A program made the translations under genes and the position numbers. Below the pieces are notes generated by a model. The model was not told the origin of the DNA. It ran no database searches and worked only from the letters and a program-made list of their open reading frames with translations. From contig JAGFMI010000017.1 of the NCBI GenBank assembly GCA_021030905.1, positions 744,001 through 808,000 of the forward strand: a DNA stretch of 64,000 bases. The letters are read 5' to 3'. Source of the stretch: Pyrenula massariospora. Its lineage: Eukaryota; Ascomycota; Eurotiomycetes; Pyrenulales; Pyrenulaceae. Below, in pieces: positions 1 through 11,150 of the stretch. Position 1 is the stretch's first letter. Every line of letters begins with the position of its first letter.

Positions 1-3000
1 CAAACTTAACAAGCCCCCCCCAGAAAAGGCGGGGGAGAACACAAGAAACGCGGGCCGCCCGCTTTCGAAGGGGGGGCGGCGCGGCGCCAACGCCCAGTCG
101 CAAATCAGCCTGGGTGACCGGGGAGAGCCTATAGTGGCCCTGCTATATGTCATTGCCATGTGGCAATCTGTGGTTTTCTTTTTCGGCAGTATATACCGGC
201 TTCTTAATTTGACTTTTTTTTATCATCGGGTTTTGATTGTTTTCTCCCACTTTTTTTTTCTTTTTTTGATGGTGCGGGAACGGGAAGGGGCTTTGTGGCG
301 TTCGACGGGGGTTTAGAAGAAATTGAGGGTTGTGGGCGATTGGTTACGGTTTGTTTCAGGCTTTCAGCTTGGCTGAAGGGGCGCCTCGCGTGGCGGGTGA
401 GGTGAGATGGCTGGTTTTCTCGCAAGATCTGGGATTGGGAAGGGGGGGAGATGCTAATGTCTGATTACCATGGGTCTGGGAATCGTGAAAAAGTTTATCA
501 TTATTACGAAATTCGCTCTTGTGTTTTTTTTGTTCCCTTCCCCTCGATGTGTCATTATGCTACGCACGTACGGACGTATACGGAGGGTGAGCTAGTCCCT
601 GTGACTGCAATAAGCACGCGTGCATCTTGGCCCTTTCTGAATTCGAAGGGAACGTAGCAAACAAAGTTCAGACTTTTAGGTGTGTCCCCCGGATCTTCTG
701 CTCATCATGCTTGACCCACACCCCCTAGATGTTCGATCCCTGTTTGACAGCGGGAACGCGTGCTTCCGCCGAACTCTATGCGAACCCGCACTGCACGGTG
801 CAATTCTTGCTCAGGCAGGTCAGAAACCCCCGGCCATCAACCTACCCTTGAAAAAAAAGGAGAAAACTCGCGATCTACCTATCCTTCACGGCTACGTGTT
901 CTCCGCTCTAAGATCGATATCTCGCCGTATCGATCACCAAGGTGAGATGAAGCCCTTGCGATCACCATCCCCGTCTAGCGCTGCCCCAACCATACCCGCC
1001 GAGCCTCACTAGAGCGGCCTCTCACGGCGAGGGAGGCACTACGTAAGCCTTTTTGTGGCCCACTTGATTGGGCCGATGCATGGATGCGCAGCTATAAAAG
1101 TCTGTCTCTTGTTCGGGGTCCTTAGCTGTACTACCTTTCCTTCTATGTCTGGTATCATTTTTGCAAACCCCTTGTCCCTGTCACCGTCGACTTTCCTTTG
1201 AAAGCGATTCGTGGAGAAACCTGGAGCATTGATGCCCGATCCTGTCGAGCTATGAGACAATTTCCTCGTAACCCTTTTGAAGGGATGAGAAAGTTGCAGA
1301 GGGCGCGAAGCTACGGCACATCTGAGTTTTCCTTCTTAATGTAGATTTAGCTCGCGCCAGCACTCGCATCGCGACCAGTCAGCTCTCTAGTCAGTGGTGC
1401 TTCACAGGAGATATCTCGGTCCAGATGGCATCTTGGCGAGAGTTGATTAAAATTCGTCTCGAAGTCAGCCTTGTTTATCGCGAAGACGGTTCAAAAGGAC
1501 CGCTGTGGGTCTGAATGGCGTGCGCCATAACGTCGCCACACGGCCGCCGCGGGCCGCCTCACTTTTTAGTCAAAAACGGAGGCGTAGATCCGCTAAGATC
1601 GAGAGAGGAGATCATTCGACTTCACAGTAAGCCAGTAATAGCCACAACAAAGGTCAGCATAGGTCAGCAGCGTAGGTCAGCAGTATCGAAGAGCCTTTGA
1701 GTAAAGTAAGCTGGGAAGGTTGGGTGTTGTCGTCCTGAAGTCTGGATGGCTGCTGAGTTGTACAAGGGCAAAGGCTGCCGAGTAGGATGCAGGTTCTCCA
1801 TCCATCAGATCATGATAACATGCTGCATCGTATGAGTTCAATGAAGTCGATTCACGATGGTCGTTGGCGTGCTCCAACACAATCATAGTAGGCTTAAATC
1901 CACGGTTCATTATTCAGACACGACAGCTTTTCCTCAGCTGCTGGAGGTAGGACATTGCTCCCTCCGCCTTTGCTGTCCTGTGAAATGTCCAGGAGTAGAG
2001 AGGCTGGCGCCGTCTTTATTCTTCTCCGCCGCCGCCAACCACAATCGTTGAATGCACGACTCCGAAATATTTTTTATGCTCCTGACCGCTATGTTCTCGT
2101 CTTCAATGTCTAATGCTCCTATTCCGATAACGATATAGGGGAAAAGATCAATTTAACGAAACCGTATAACATATTTTCTTGTGCTAGAATATTTGCAGGA
2201 GCCATAGAGATCTTTCATTGGCAATTCTCCGTCTGATGTAACCTATGCCACGAAGAGGTACGATCCAGCTCGGTTTCCGGTTCCAGCATTGTACATCCAA
2301 TGGAGAATGAATGTTGTGGACACTCTCTTCTCTATGGTGGTTGATGGACCAGGTATGCCGTATTTCAAAGGCCATAAGGTGTTTAGCGTCTACTACAGTC
2401 CGTAAGCAGCTTCGACTCGAACAGTAACAAGGATAAGGTCACCAAAGACTGTCATGGGCTAGTCTGGACAAACATATAGGCGCCTTTTCTAGCTGTATAT
2501 GATGGTACACCTGGTGGATGGAGGATTTGTGGTATAAGCGAGTTGTCTTTCGGAAGACTCGTAATGAACTCAGTCCTTCGGAAACCACGGACCGTTGAGC
2601 GACTTATCCGACAGATTGGGACGACCTTCTATTTTGGTATAGCTTGCGAACTCCTAGAGAATGTCTCTCCTGCCAATGCGGAGCATCCGATGCGAGAGGA
2701 GATGTCCCTGCAGCGTCCACGCGCGCAATCGATCGGCTTGGTCATCGGAGAAAGAGGGTTCTCCCGCTACTGCGAGCCAGCCGCTACGACAGACATGAGG
2801 TGGCCGCTATCATCTTGCATGGACAACCTGAAGGTCTCATTAGCTGGGTCAATGGCGTTCCGCTACTAGTGAAAGCCCTCTAAGCTTCTTCAGACGATGG
2901 CTGCGAGGATACACAAGTAAGAATCGCGGAAGATACGTTTCAATAGTATAATTTCAGAATTTGGCTCTTCAGGATCATCTCACATCATGCAAATACAGTT

Positions 3001-4775
3001 TATCGGCAGGAGTCACAAGCTAGGGATCCATGTACAGGATATGCATCCTGAGGGGTTCTGCGCAGAATTCTTCAACGAAACGCTGCTCTCGGCTAATTGT
3101 ACTTGTCCAAGCGTCGGAACAAGCTTTCAAGATTCTTCCCAGTAATAAGACAGTGTCGCACATTGAATGGGCCCCGATGGTTCGATCATGCGGAGCTTGA
3201 AGCTTTGGAGACCGTCATGATTGGTTTGAATATCGATAATTCTCTTCACACCTTGCATGTATGGATCGACATTCTTTTGGCCAACCGCTACCAATTCAGA
3301 AGTCTCGCTAGGGAGATCTTTGCTCCGCAGGGGCCGGCACTGGCATATCAACGGAGCCTAAAAAAGAGTTATCTAGCTATCAAATCAATCTCATACTTAC
3401 TAGCTTAGCAACCAGGCGCAGATATGCACTGAGATTGTGGCAGATTTTACCCTGCATGAATCTTTACCAATGAGGATCGCTGCACTTGGCCTAGATACGA
3501 GAGTATCCCGAGGAGACACGTTCGTATCTTCGTTCGGGGAGCTTGGATCTTCACCGACTTCAACAGTTACCCTTTAGGAAATTTGGTCTCCTGGGAAAGT
3601 AGTCACTTCCTATTTTACTGTCAGATGGATCCTTTTGTGTCATTCGAAAAGGCACAGTGTAGCCTTTGGGCACGCTATGTACGACTTCCTCGTCATCGAT
3701 GATCAACGGTCTTGAAACACGGTAAAGACCATTAATAGTTAAATGCGAGCAATTGGTGTAAGTATTTGGAATTATGAAATGATTCAAAGGAATTACCAGT
3801 TGAACTTAGTCAGTAGTTGAGATTGCATGTAAACAATCACGCGATAGGAAATCAAGGCACAAAGCGTCATTTTAACGTCGCCAGACCGCTTCACAGAAAT
3901 TGAATCATTCAGCTAGCATGCTGCCAGTCGTTTCCACGTGGCTGAGACGAGAAGTACCGTTCCAAATCTTACATAGAGCACGACACAACAGGCGTAACGC
4001 TAGGTACCTGGGGGGAAAGATTGATTTTTTCCGTATCTGGGAAGCCTCAGATGTCTAATCGACAGGTTGAAAGCTGGAGAAAGGTTGAAGTCATTGGCTT
4101 TGATATCAAACAAATGGTGATGTGGACGAAGGATAGTGTGGCTAAACCTTCGGTCGCGCCAAGTAGATTAATTATTTCCACGCAGTCTCGGGGTAACACG
4201 TAATAGCGACGCGCTAAACACACGCATGGTTATGTACTTGTTCGTGATTTCTCAGGAGCGCCATTCAAAATAGCACAACGACAGATCCGTTGGTGAATCA
4301 TGTGTGACACAGAGATATCTAAGTACAGTTATACCTCTCATATTGACGCTACTTCCCATCACAAAGGAGTTGTTCTTACGAAAACGCCAAGATCTAAGAA
4401 GAGCTTTCAAGGCCAAGTCAAACCCATGTATCATGTCTCAGCCAAATTGCTCTCCTTCATTGGTAGACATGTACATTTGCCGTGATAAATGATCTTCAAT
4501 TTCTTCTTCAGTATCTATTTGATAGTACAAATACCTCAAACTCACTTTACACTCAGTTCGCGTTCACATCACACAGCAGGTCGTGCCACCGCCACATTTG
4601 GGATACACACAATCATCATCCCTCTTCTCTTTACCATCCACAGGCCCCTTTGCGTAAAGACTCTCATCCACAACAGACCTAGCTTTGCTATCCCTGCCCC
4701 GTGGCCAAATATCCGCGCTCAACTGCCTCTTTCCCTCATCCTACAATGACGGTTATCAGCAGGCTCATATTCAGG
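1..4775. other. gene-poor left flank
   Basis: No gene can be defended here. The first 100 bases are G/C-homopolymer rich, with runs of C and G, followed by T-rich tracts around 180-270. Open frames are short, and I found no pair of frames joined by a convincing intron, apart from the HET-like relic listed separately near 3.1-3.4 kb. A TATA-like sequence (TATAAAAG) lies near 1092 on the plus strand but leads into no open frame of note. Confidence 0.6.
3127..3360 (-). pseudogene. relic of a HET-domain protein
   Basis: Read on the minus strand, one stretch gives the residues LRMIEPSGPIQCATLSYYW. This resembles the start of the fungal heterokaryon-incompatibility domain (HET, Pfam PF06985), whose usual form is xYATLSYCWG after a short beta strand. 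The open frame is far too short for a HET protein, which usually has 500-800 residues, and I cannot follow the domain in a single frame on either side. I treat it as a fossil. The family call rests on this one motif, so it is tentative. Confidence 0.35.
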
Positions 4776-5266
4776 CTACATAACAGTGCAGCCTACCGTC
4801 CCGCCTGAGCCAGCAGTCTTGGGCACAGCCGGGCCAGAGACCTCAATAGTGTTTCCTGCACTGGTGGTCGCATCGGAAGTATGGCTGTTTTCGTCATCGA
4901 AACCTGATGTGCTGCTTACGGCGTTGCCGGCTCTAGGTTGATCGGTTTTCTGTACTTAGTTAGTTTGATTGTGTCGAGATAGAGGGCGAAGGGATAGCGA
5001 GAAGAAGCGAGAAAAATGAGGAAGCTAAGGAGAACAGGGTTGAGTTCGAGATTTATTGTTTAGAAGTACAGAGCTGTAGGTAATGATTAGGGAACACAAT
5101 TGACGTGTTGCGAAGTAACCCTCATTGTAAAAGGGACGATGGTAGGAGATAGACTCACAATCAAGTCTCTTTTAGTACCTTCTATCACTCCCATCGGAGT
5201 TGGCGCTCCCAGAACATGGACTGAAGTGACGATGCTGGCCGCAACCAGGTGCTGGGCTACCTTCAT
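4776..5266 (-). CDS. small secreted protein, 93 aa, two exons
   Basis: Exon 1 is 5159-5266 and exon 2 is 4776-4949. The 209-nt intron (4950-5158) begins GTGAGT and ends CTAACTAAGTACAG, with a perfect branch site, and joins the exons in phase 0. The protein begins MKVAQHLVAASIVTSVHVLG, a good signal peptide with likely cleavage after GAP or thereabouts. A KR dipeptide follows shortly before the exon junction (residues 33-34). The mature part is small, hydrophilic, rich in Ser, Thr, Gly and Asp, and has a single Cys close to the C-terminus (GCTVM). I recognise no family. The splice sites and signal peptide together make a real gene likely; the function is unknown. The upstream 5267-6821 interval on this strand would hold the promoter. 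Confidence 0.6.
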
Positions 5267-6821
5267 ATTTGATTCTGAGGCTCGGCGTTGGAGTCTGTGA
5301 AGCTGACGATGGCGGTGACGGTGACAATGACTTTGAAGATGAATGCTGGCGTTCAAGCTCCTTGGCGATGCTTTCAAGGACTTGTGGAGAGAGGAGAAGG
5401 CAGAAGAGCGACATTTCTGGATCCAGAGTTTATATGGGTAGAGCGATTGGATGGACGAGCCTTACAAGGCAAGAACGCGAGATGAAACGGATGCACGTGC
5501 AGATCCCTGAACGAATCGGGAAGGCTGCGAGGTCTGTTGTAGCGAACTCAAATTTGAGGGACAATGTAGCGCTTTTGTATTCCCGCGTATGCCGCTGTAC
5601 GATATGACAGAGTTGCAAGAATAGGATGGTGTTTCATTTTCACACGATCTTGTTGGACTGTCTATTCCCGAGAACGTTGTTCTGGAGTTCAACTCCAAAA
5701 AAATAGGTCTCAGATCTAAGGCACGCGAGTCTAACATGTTTTCTTCGATTCTTCGCACTGCTACGGGGGCCACGAAAAGTGACACGAGGACCAAAGATAG
5801 TTGTTGTGGATATTGTAAAGGTAAAGCTAAGCACAGGATCGCAGTCGGAAGAAACCTTTCACGAGTCATCTGCACTGCTTTTCCGTCATGTTAGCAAAAG
5901 ACTGCAGATCTTGCAGTCGTTGTTCGGCTCGTTTCATGGTAAAGGCACAACGCTCCCAATGCAGGCCGAAAAAGGAAAATAAGCACGAATTCGGAATACG
6001 ACGTCGGAAAATTCGTGAGAAAATCCCCAGTCATTTCCTGAAAGTGGAATAGTCAGGCAAGCAAGAGGTCATTTTCTGAACTCCCTGATATGCCTGTAAG
6101 CACGTTGTTGTTGGCCAGGTTCAGCTCGCGAGCTGCCGTAAGCTTCCCAAAGAGGAAGTGTGGTCGGCCTTGGCGCGAAGCGAGCCCGGCCACTCAGCGT
6201 GATGCTGAGTGACAGGGGAATCAATATGATGAAAAGAAGAGCATCAAAGCGATTATGCGACGGTTAGGCCACACGGGTTATGTATTAGTTTTAATTTCTG
6301 GTTGGGAGAAAGAGAAGCACTACTGCTGAAAAAGTTAATCTGGCATGTTCGCCCGGAAGATCAAGCCGGCCGGAAAAGGGACGCAGGTTTTGCTAGATCT
6401 GGACTTTGGTAAAGGCGCGTGAAAACCTTAGAATGTGAAGCAAAAGACATCTATTGTAGAGTTGAAAGTAGTCAACGCCACTTGGTCCTAGCTTGTCATG
6501 GTACTTTGTCCTGACATGGCTACTAATATTGTCGCTGAGAATACATGGCTCCTGCGAGCGCTGTCTAGAGACATTCGCAACTGAGGACTCGTTGTACGGT
6601 GGCTTCTCTCGCATTGTGGGGGCAGTGTTTTAATTTAAGTGCGAATTCTCCGACCTTAGAGTCCTTCTAGTCTGCTCATCTGAAATTTACTGACCCACGC
6701 GCCTTCCAACTACCTCCCGCTTCATTCCAGATAGGATCGAGCATTGTAAACCCAGCACGAGCTCAAAGTAAGGAAAGCCTCAATCGGTGCAGTCGCCGCA
6801 GTCAATGTGGTATTGCTGGAC
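5267..6821. other. intergenic, no gene seen
   Basis: Between the small secreted protein (minus) and the UstYa-like gene (plus), this is a divergent promoter region. The open frames in it are short, mutually overlapping and lack recognisable domains. I see no repeat or RNA gene. Confidence 0.5.
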
Positions 6822-7581
6822 ATGGCTAGATATCAGCAGTGAGTCCCTTGAGTATTGATTTCATACCCGAATTGCTAACAAACACAGCCTCCCAGATTCT
6901 GAGGATATGCCGGTCTTACAAGAGATGGATCCTGGCGATGGCCATGATGATAACTTAAGCCGACTGTCTTTTCGTGACCACAGACATTGTATTTCAAAAA
7001 GTCATCGCCAAATAGCAATCGTTCGCTTTCTCCTTATCCTCTGTACCGTCATCAGCATATCCACCATGTTCCTTCTTGTCTTAGAATACGATTCGAATGT
7101 TCAGAAGATGGTCACACCTCAACAACAACCAAAGCCCTGTCTTTGTGGCAAATCTACATTAGAAGCCATCCATCTTGGCTGCAAATTCGATTCTCTTAGC
7201 GTATCCTGGCTCCCACCTCACTGCCGCGACGACGAGCTCACCGCAGAATTTGACCGTTCTGGCCCCGGTCCTCATGGTAGATGGCGCTACTGGGCTGACG
7301 CAAACCACACGCGGGAGCTTAGTCTCCATGGCGTTGGGCTTCTGGCAGATACTCCTGAAAAGAAAGCGTACCTGGAGGCGCAATGGCATCTGCAGCACTG
7401 TATATTCTATTGGAGGAAAATGTATCGGGTTCTGAAAGGGATAACGACAAATGTTGTAGAGACAAGGGCGAACAATGAATTGCACATCGAGCATTGTGGA
7501 ATGATGCTCTTGGGAAAGATATCCGGAGATACAAGTACCAACGTCGCGTTAAATACAGAGGAGATTCCGGGAAATGAATAG
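6822..7581 (+). CDS. UstYa-like (DUF3328-type) single-pass membrane protein
   Basis: Exon 1 is only 17 nt (6822-6838). A 49-nt intron (6839-6887; GTGAGT, CTAAC, ACAG) leads to exon 2, 6888-7581, giving 236 residues starting MARYQHLPDSEDMPV. A transmembrane segment lies at about residues 49-72. Then comes a lumenal region with the fungal signature CGxSxxEAxxxGCxFD and WLPxxC, followed by HLQHC (about 173-177) and HIEHC (about 205-209). Two HxxHC motifs are the hallmark of the UstYa family, copper-dependent oxidases that cyclise ribosomal peptides (ustiloxin, cyclochlorotine) and act on other fungal metabolites. A large subgroup of relatives has no known job. No peptide precursor, peptidase or other biosynthetic gene is visible nearby, so a role in a RiPP pathway is not supported locally. 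The splice model is strong; the family call is good and the function open. Confidence 0.8.
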
Positions 7582-8568
7582 AATGATAGAGAGCTATCCA
7601 CCAAGATAGGCGAGTAAGAACTTTTGTTGAGTACATTAGACCCTCGTCGGCGTCACTCGTCATCGTCACTACAGATGGATGAAAGCAGTTCCATGTCGGT
7701 TTTAGGTTGTAAATGAGGCGCACGATGCATGATTGAAATGTCGAAAGCAGTCAAAAGGGACGCTCACGCTCTCTGGTCGAAATTCTTGTATTAGGAGGCG
7801 GAGATGCATGCTTGAATCCCAGGTCAGTGTCAATCTAGCGGATGTGATAACATGTCCAATATGACTAGACTGACAGCTTTCAGAGATATTAATTTGCAAA
7901 GTCGTCGATTGACGATGATGACAAAATACTGAGGCTAGAACTTACTGTCTGGCTTGCTCCGCGGCTGTTGTCCCCCACTGGAAAGGTGTTATCGAAGACT
8001 CTTGACGGGATGCTCCAGCGCCAAGGCGATAGTTCACGGCTCGAGCGCTTTGCTCTCGATATCATTGCTTTACGGGATCGCATATGTCCAATTGCAGGAC
8101 TTACTTCGTCTTGGGTGTGCAAGTCTCGAGCAGGGCGAAACACTCAGACACTGTTTCTAGCTGGTAAGTTCAGGCATTCAGGGCAGGTTATCCGAAGCGT
8201 GGCTGGCACTCTTGGCACGCCGTAAACTGCTGGTTCGCAGGCCTTGCGAGCTGCATCATTCGCTGACTTGGGTCATTTTCATGATCATGTATTTCTTCCA
8301 AAATGGGTTAATATAGCGTCAACTCTCGCCAAATGATTACAATGTAAAACCCTTTGGGCTTTTGAAGTCAATAGGTTTCCACAATGACCCTGCCACCCGG
8401 TTTCTTCCTGTCGTCCAATCGGTCATTTCGGCGAGCTACAGGCTAAATTAGCCCTGCCGCAAAGGACCTGTCGCTTCGACAGCTTCCAGAGAAATTTTTC
8501 TACGACCAGGACTTGAATTGGCAGACTCTGACCTCTGGCCGACGCTACTCACATCAACGCGAGCTATC
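7582..8568. other. intergenic, no gene seen
   Basis: This is about 1 kb between two plus-strand genes. Short open frames on both strands around 7890-8225 overlap each other and show no domain. It presumably contains the UstYa-like 3' UTR and the aquaporin promoter. Confidence 0.5.
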
Positions 8569-9582
8569 ATGTCTGCCAATTCACAAAAAGCAGGTACCGA
8601 GTGGAACAGTCAACCCCACGATGTCGAGCAACCAGGATTTGAGAGCCCGGACCACGGAGAACACATAGCATTCCGCCCATTTGCGGGAAGATTAGGAGGG
8701 AACCAAGATTTTGCCATCTCCAAGCAAGATCCCAATGCTCAAAAGATACTCGAGCAAACTCCAGACGCTGGATTGTTCTTAACGTGGCGTGACAGTCTTG
8801 ACCTAAGAGGCTTTAAGAACATCGAGCTCTACAGAAGCGCTTTGATCGAGGCCTGGGGTAAGCCTCCTCTTCGCTTGATTGACGTCACTTACGATTAACT
8901 AGGAACTTGTATGTTGACTTTTATCACTGGTGTTTTGTCTGTCGGGCTAGGACCAGTGGGTACCGAGCTTTCAACTGGTGCTTTGGTTCCATCGATCGTT
9001 GGAGGGATCAGCAATGCCATCTTCCTTGCGTTGTTCATATTTTCTGCAGCAACGGTCTCTGGAGGTCACCTCAATCCAATGATCACAATAGCGGTCTTCT
9101 TGACTCAGCTCGCAACACTACCACGAATGGTCATTTACATTATTGCCCAATCGGTCGGTGCCATCATCGGCGGATTGCTCATTCGTGCAGCTCTAGGCAC
9201 AAAGTCTTTCGCAATTGGTGGTTGTACGTGGAATAGTCAAACAACAACCCAAGGTGAAGCATTCACACTGGAAGCGGTGACCGCCATGACTATACTCTTC
9301 CTGGTATATGGTGTTGGCCTGGATCCGCGACAGAAGAATGTCTTTGGCCCTGCTCTCAGCCCTATCTTGGTTGGTTTCGTGCTCGGGATGTGCACGTTTG
9401 CAACCGGCGTAGCTCGAGTTGGGTATAGTGGAGTCTCCCTAAACCCGGCTCGCTGTTTCGGTTCCTTCGTGGCCACGGAGTTCCCCTCTTACCATTGGAT
9501 TCACTGGGTCGGACCTTTGACTGGGGCCGTGATCAATGCGTTATTCTACAATATCGTCCCGCCTTTTGCTAAGGGTCCTTGA
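8569..9582 (+). CDS. aquaporin of the X-intrinsic-protein (XIP) type
   Basis: Exons are 8569-8857 and 8903-9582, with a 45-nt intron (GTAAGC to TTAACTAG); the product is 322 aa. The start ATG at 8569 has A at -3. After a hydrophilic N-terminus of about 98 residues come six hydrophobic segments of the MIP fold. The first pore loop reads SGGHLNPM (Asn-Pro-Met, about 154-156, instead of NPA) and the second SLNPARC (about 277-281). The altered first box and a Cys directly after NPAR mark the XIP subfamily, found in many fungi and plants, whose members pass water, glycerol, hydrogen peroxide or other small solutes. Substrate cannot be read from the sequence. The GxxxNP spacing and both half-helices look intact, so the gene appears functional. 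It lies just downstream of the UstYa-like gene on the same strand, with no sign that they are linked. Confidence 0.9.
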
Positions 9583-9741
9583 GATTGCGAAGTGGCATCT
9601 TCTTTATCTACGTTCGAGCACGAGGTGCCGTTCCGAGCCTGTCAATCAAAAGTCTGTCCACCTTACTTAAATTATACGTCAATTACCTCTCCAGTGGAAG
9701 TACTCCAGTGGAAGTACCACCCTCCCCTCTTTCTCTCCTTC

Positions 9742-11150
9742 CTACCACCGCTCCTCGATAACCCGGGCAACAACCACCTCCACATCCGCCAACAGCACCC
9801 ACGTCCTCTCAAGCGCCTCAAATGCCCTCCTTGCTGTGCTGCTGCTAAAAGAACGATTCTCCCCCGTCCTTTCCCGACTGCTAAACCACCATCGTCGCCA
9901 CTCACGCGCACGGGATCGCCGCGACCTCTCACAGGAATCACGAGAAAGCGAACGTTTTGCCATGGGAGATACTCCAGGCTGAAGTTTCGTAGGTGCCCAT
10001 CACACCCGAGGTGTAGATCTGTAGGACCTGAGGTAGAGAAGGGGCAGGAGGGACGCACTTGGCGTTGGGGCCATATGCAGGTAGCTGCGCAGTCGGTGAA
10101 CCAATAGAGGGAGACAGATTCGAACATTGCGTCGATTTCAGGCCATTCATCGGTCCTGACGAGGAATTTCTCGCCGATCCTTGTGGGGTTGAGGTATCAG
10201 TTCGAGGCGAAGTGGAGTAAAGGTGTACGCGAAATAGACAACCTTGACAAGGACGTTTACTATGAGAGAAAAAGGATCGCTAGGAGAAAGCCAGGGGATA
10301 TAACGTACCAGGCGAAGAGTGCGGTGGGACTGCTTTACAATGCAAATCTAATCGTAATATGTCGAAGGGCTTGCTACAAGGCGTAAGAAGTGCCTATGCA
10401 GTAATTGACTTGGACCGGCAATAAAGCGAGTCAGTGACCATTCAACGGAATGTATGAATTTTTCTCAGGACTTCTCAGTAGCCGTGCAAGTCGCGGCTAC
10501 TTAAGATGAGTTGAGTTAACATAAGCATTGGGTTAGTATACATTTCCTGCTGGTGGTCACGGATCCAACCACACATCCCCAAATAACATACCCCGACAAG
10601 TACCATATTCCGCCACTGTAACCTCGCGAATCTACTCCCAACGTCACCGCCTTGAACGACATAGTCACCCCGAGAAGCTGAGCGACACAGCCAGCTTGTC
10701 GAAGAGCCGTGCCGCGTCTTATAGGCGGAAGTCCCGGTCGACCCGGGGAGGAGAGGAGAACGTGTAGCCCGGCATGGATGGGTTGAAGACATGGTGGGAG
10801 ACAATTTTCGGATTGCACTTGTCTCGGAGGAGGTTGAATACTGGGAGGAATTCGAGTAAGGTCTCTAGGAAAGGCGGTGAGGCGCGTGAGGTTTTCTGAG
10901 GAGGCATGGACCCCTCGAAGTGGTCATGTCCCTGGCTAACAGTGGATCATAAAAGTCGAGATTGCAACTAGCTTCTTCGAGGAGAGAGCAGCAAAGTGAA
11001 TATTGTGAGCACGGCCGCCATCATCCTTGGCTTCTTTTGTGCACGCAGGGAAGAAAATCATATACTTCTCATAATAGCGCCTGAAATGCTATGAATTAGT
11101 CCAAGTCTCCAGCATCTCCATTTTGACACGTTACTAGACTGCCAGTAGAA
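9742..11150 (-). pseudogene. decayed epoxide hydrolase (EHN-type alpha/beta hydrolase)
   Basis: Pieces of a microsomal-type epoxide hydrolase can be read in order along the minus strand but in changing frames. They are: RRYYEKYMIFFPACTKEA and HNIHFAAL (about 11090-10985, N-terminal EHN domain); LEFLPVFNLLRD and PSMPGYTFSSPP with DRDF (about 10870-10720); VQGGDVGSRFARL (about 10650), which still holds the nucleophile Asp of the GGDxGS motif; SSPTALFAW, then an intron that still splices well (GTACGT...CACAAG, about 10182-10310); IGEKF with TDEWPEIDAMFESVSLYWFTD; and a C-terminal FEALERTWVLLADVEVVVARV ending at 9742. An in-frame TAA sits at 10335-10337, just before SSPTALFAW, and the reading frame changes at least three times, so no full-length protein is possible. 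The order and spacing match one gene of about 400 codons. Confidence 0.75.

Noticed and set aside
9592-10107. Plus-strand open frame of 171 codons, Pro/Arg rich
   Set aside because: It is the complement of the decayed epoxide hydrolase C-terminal region.
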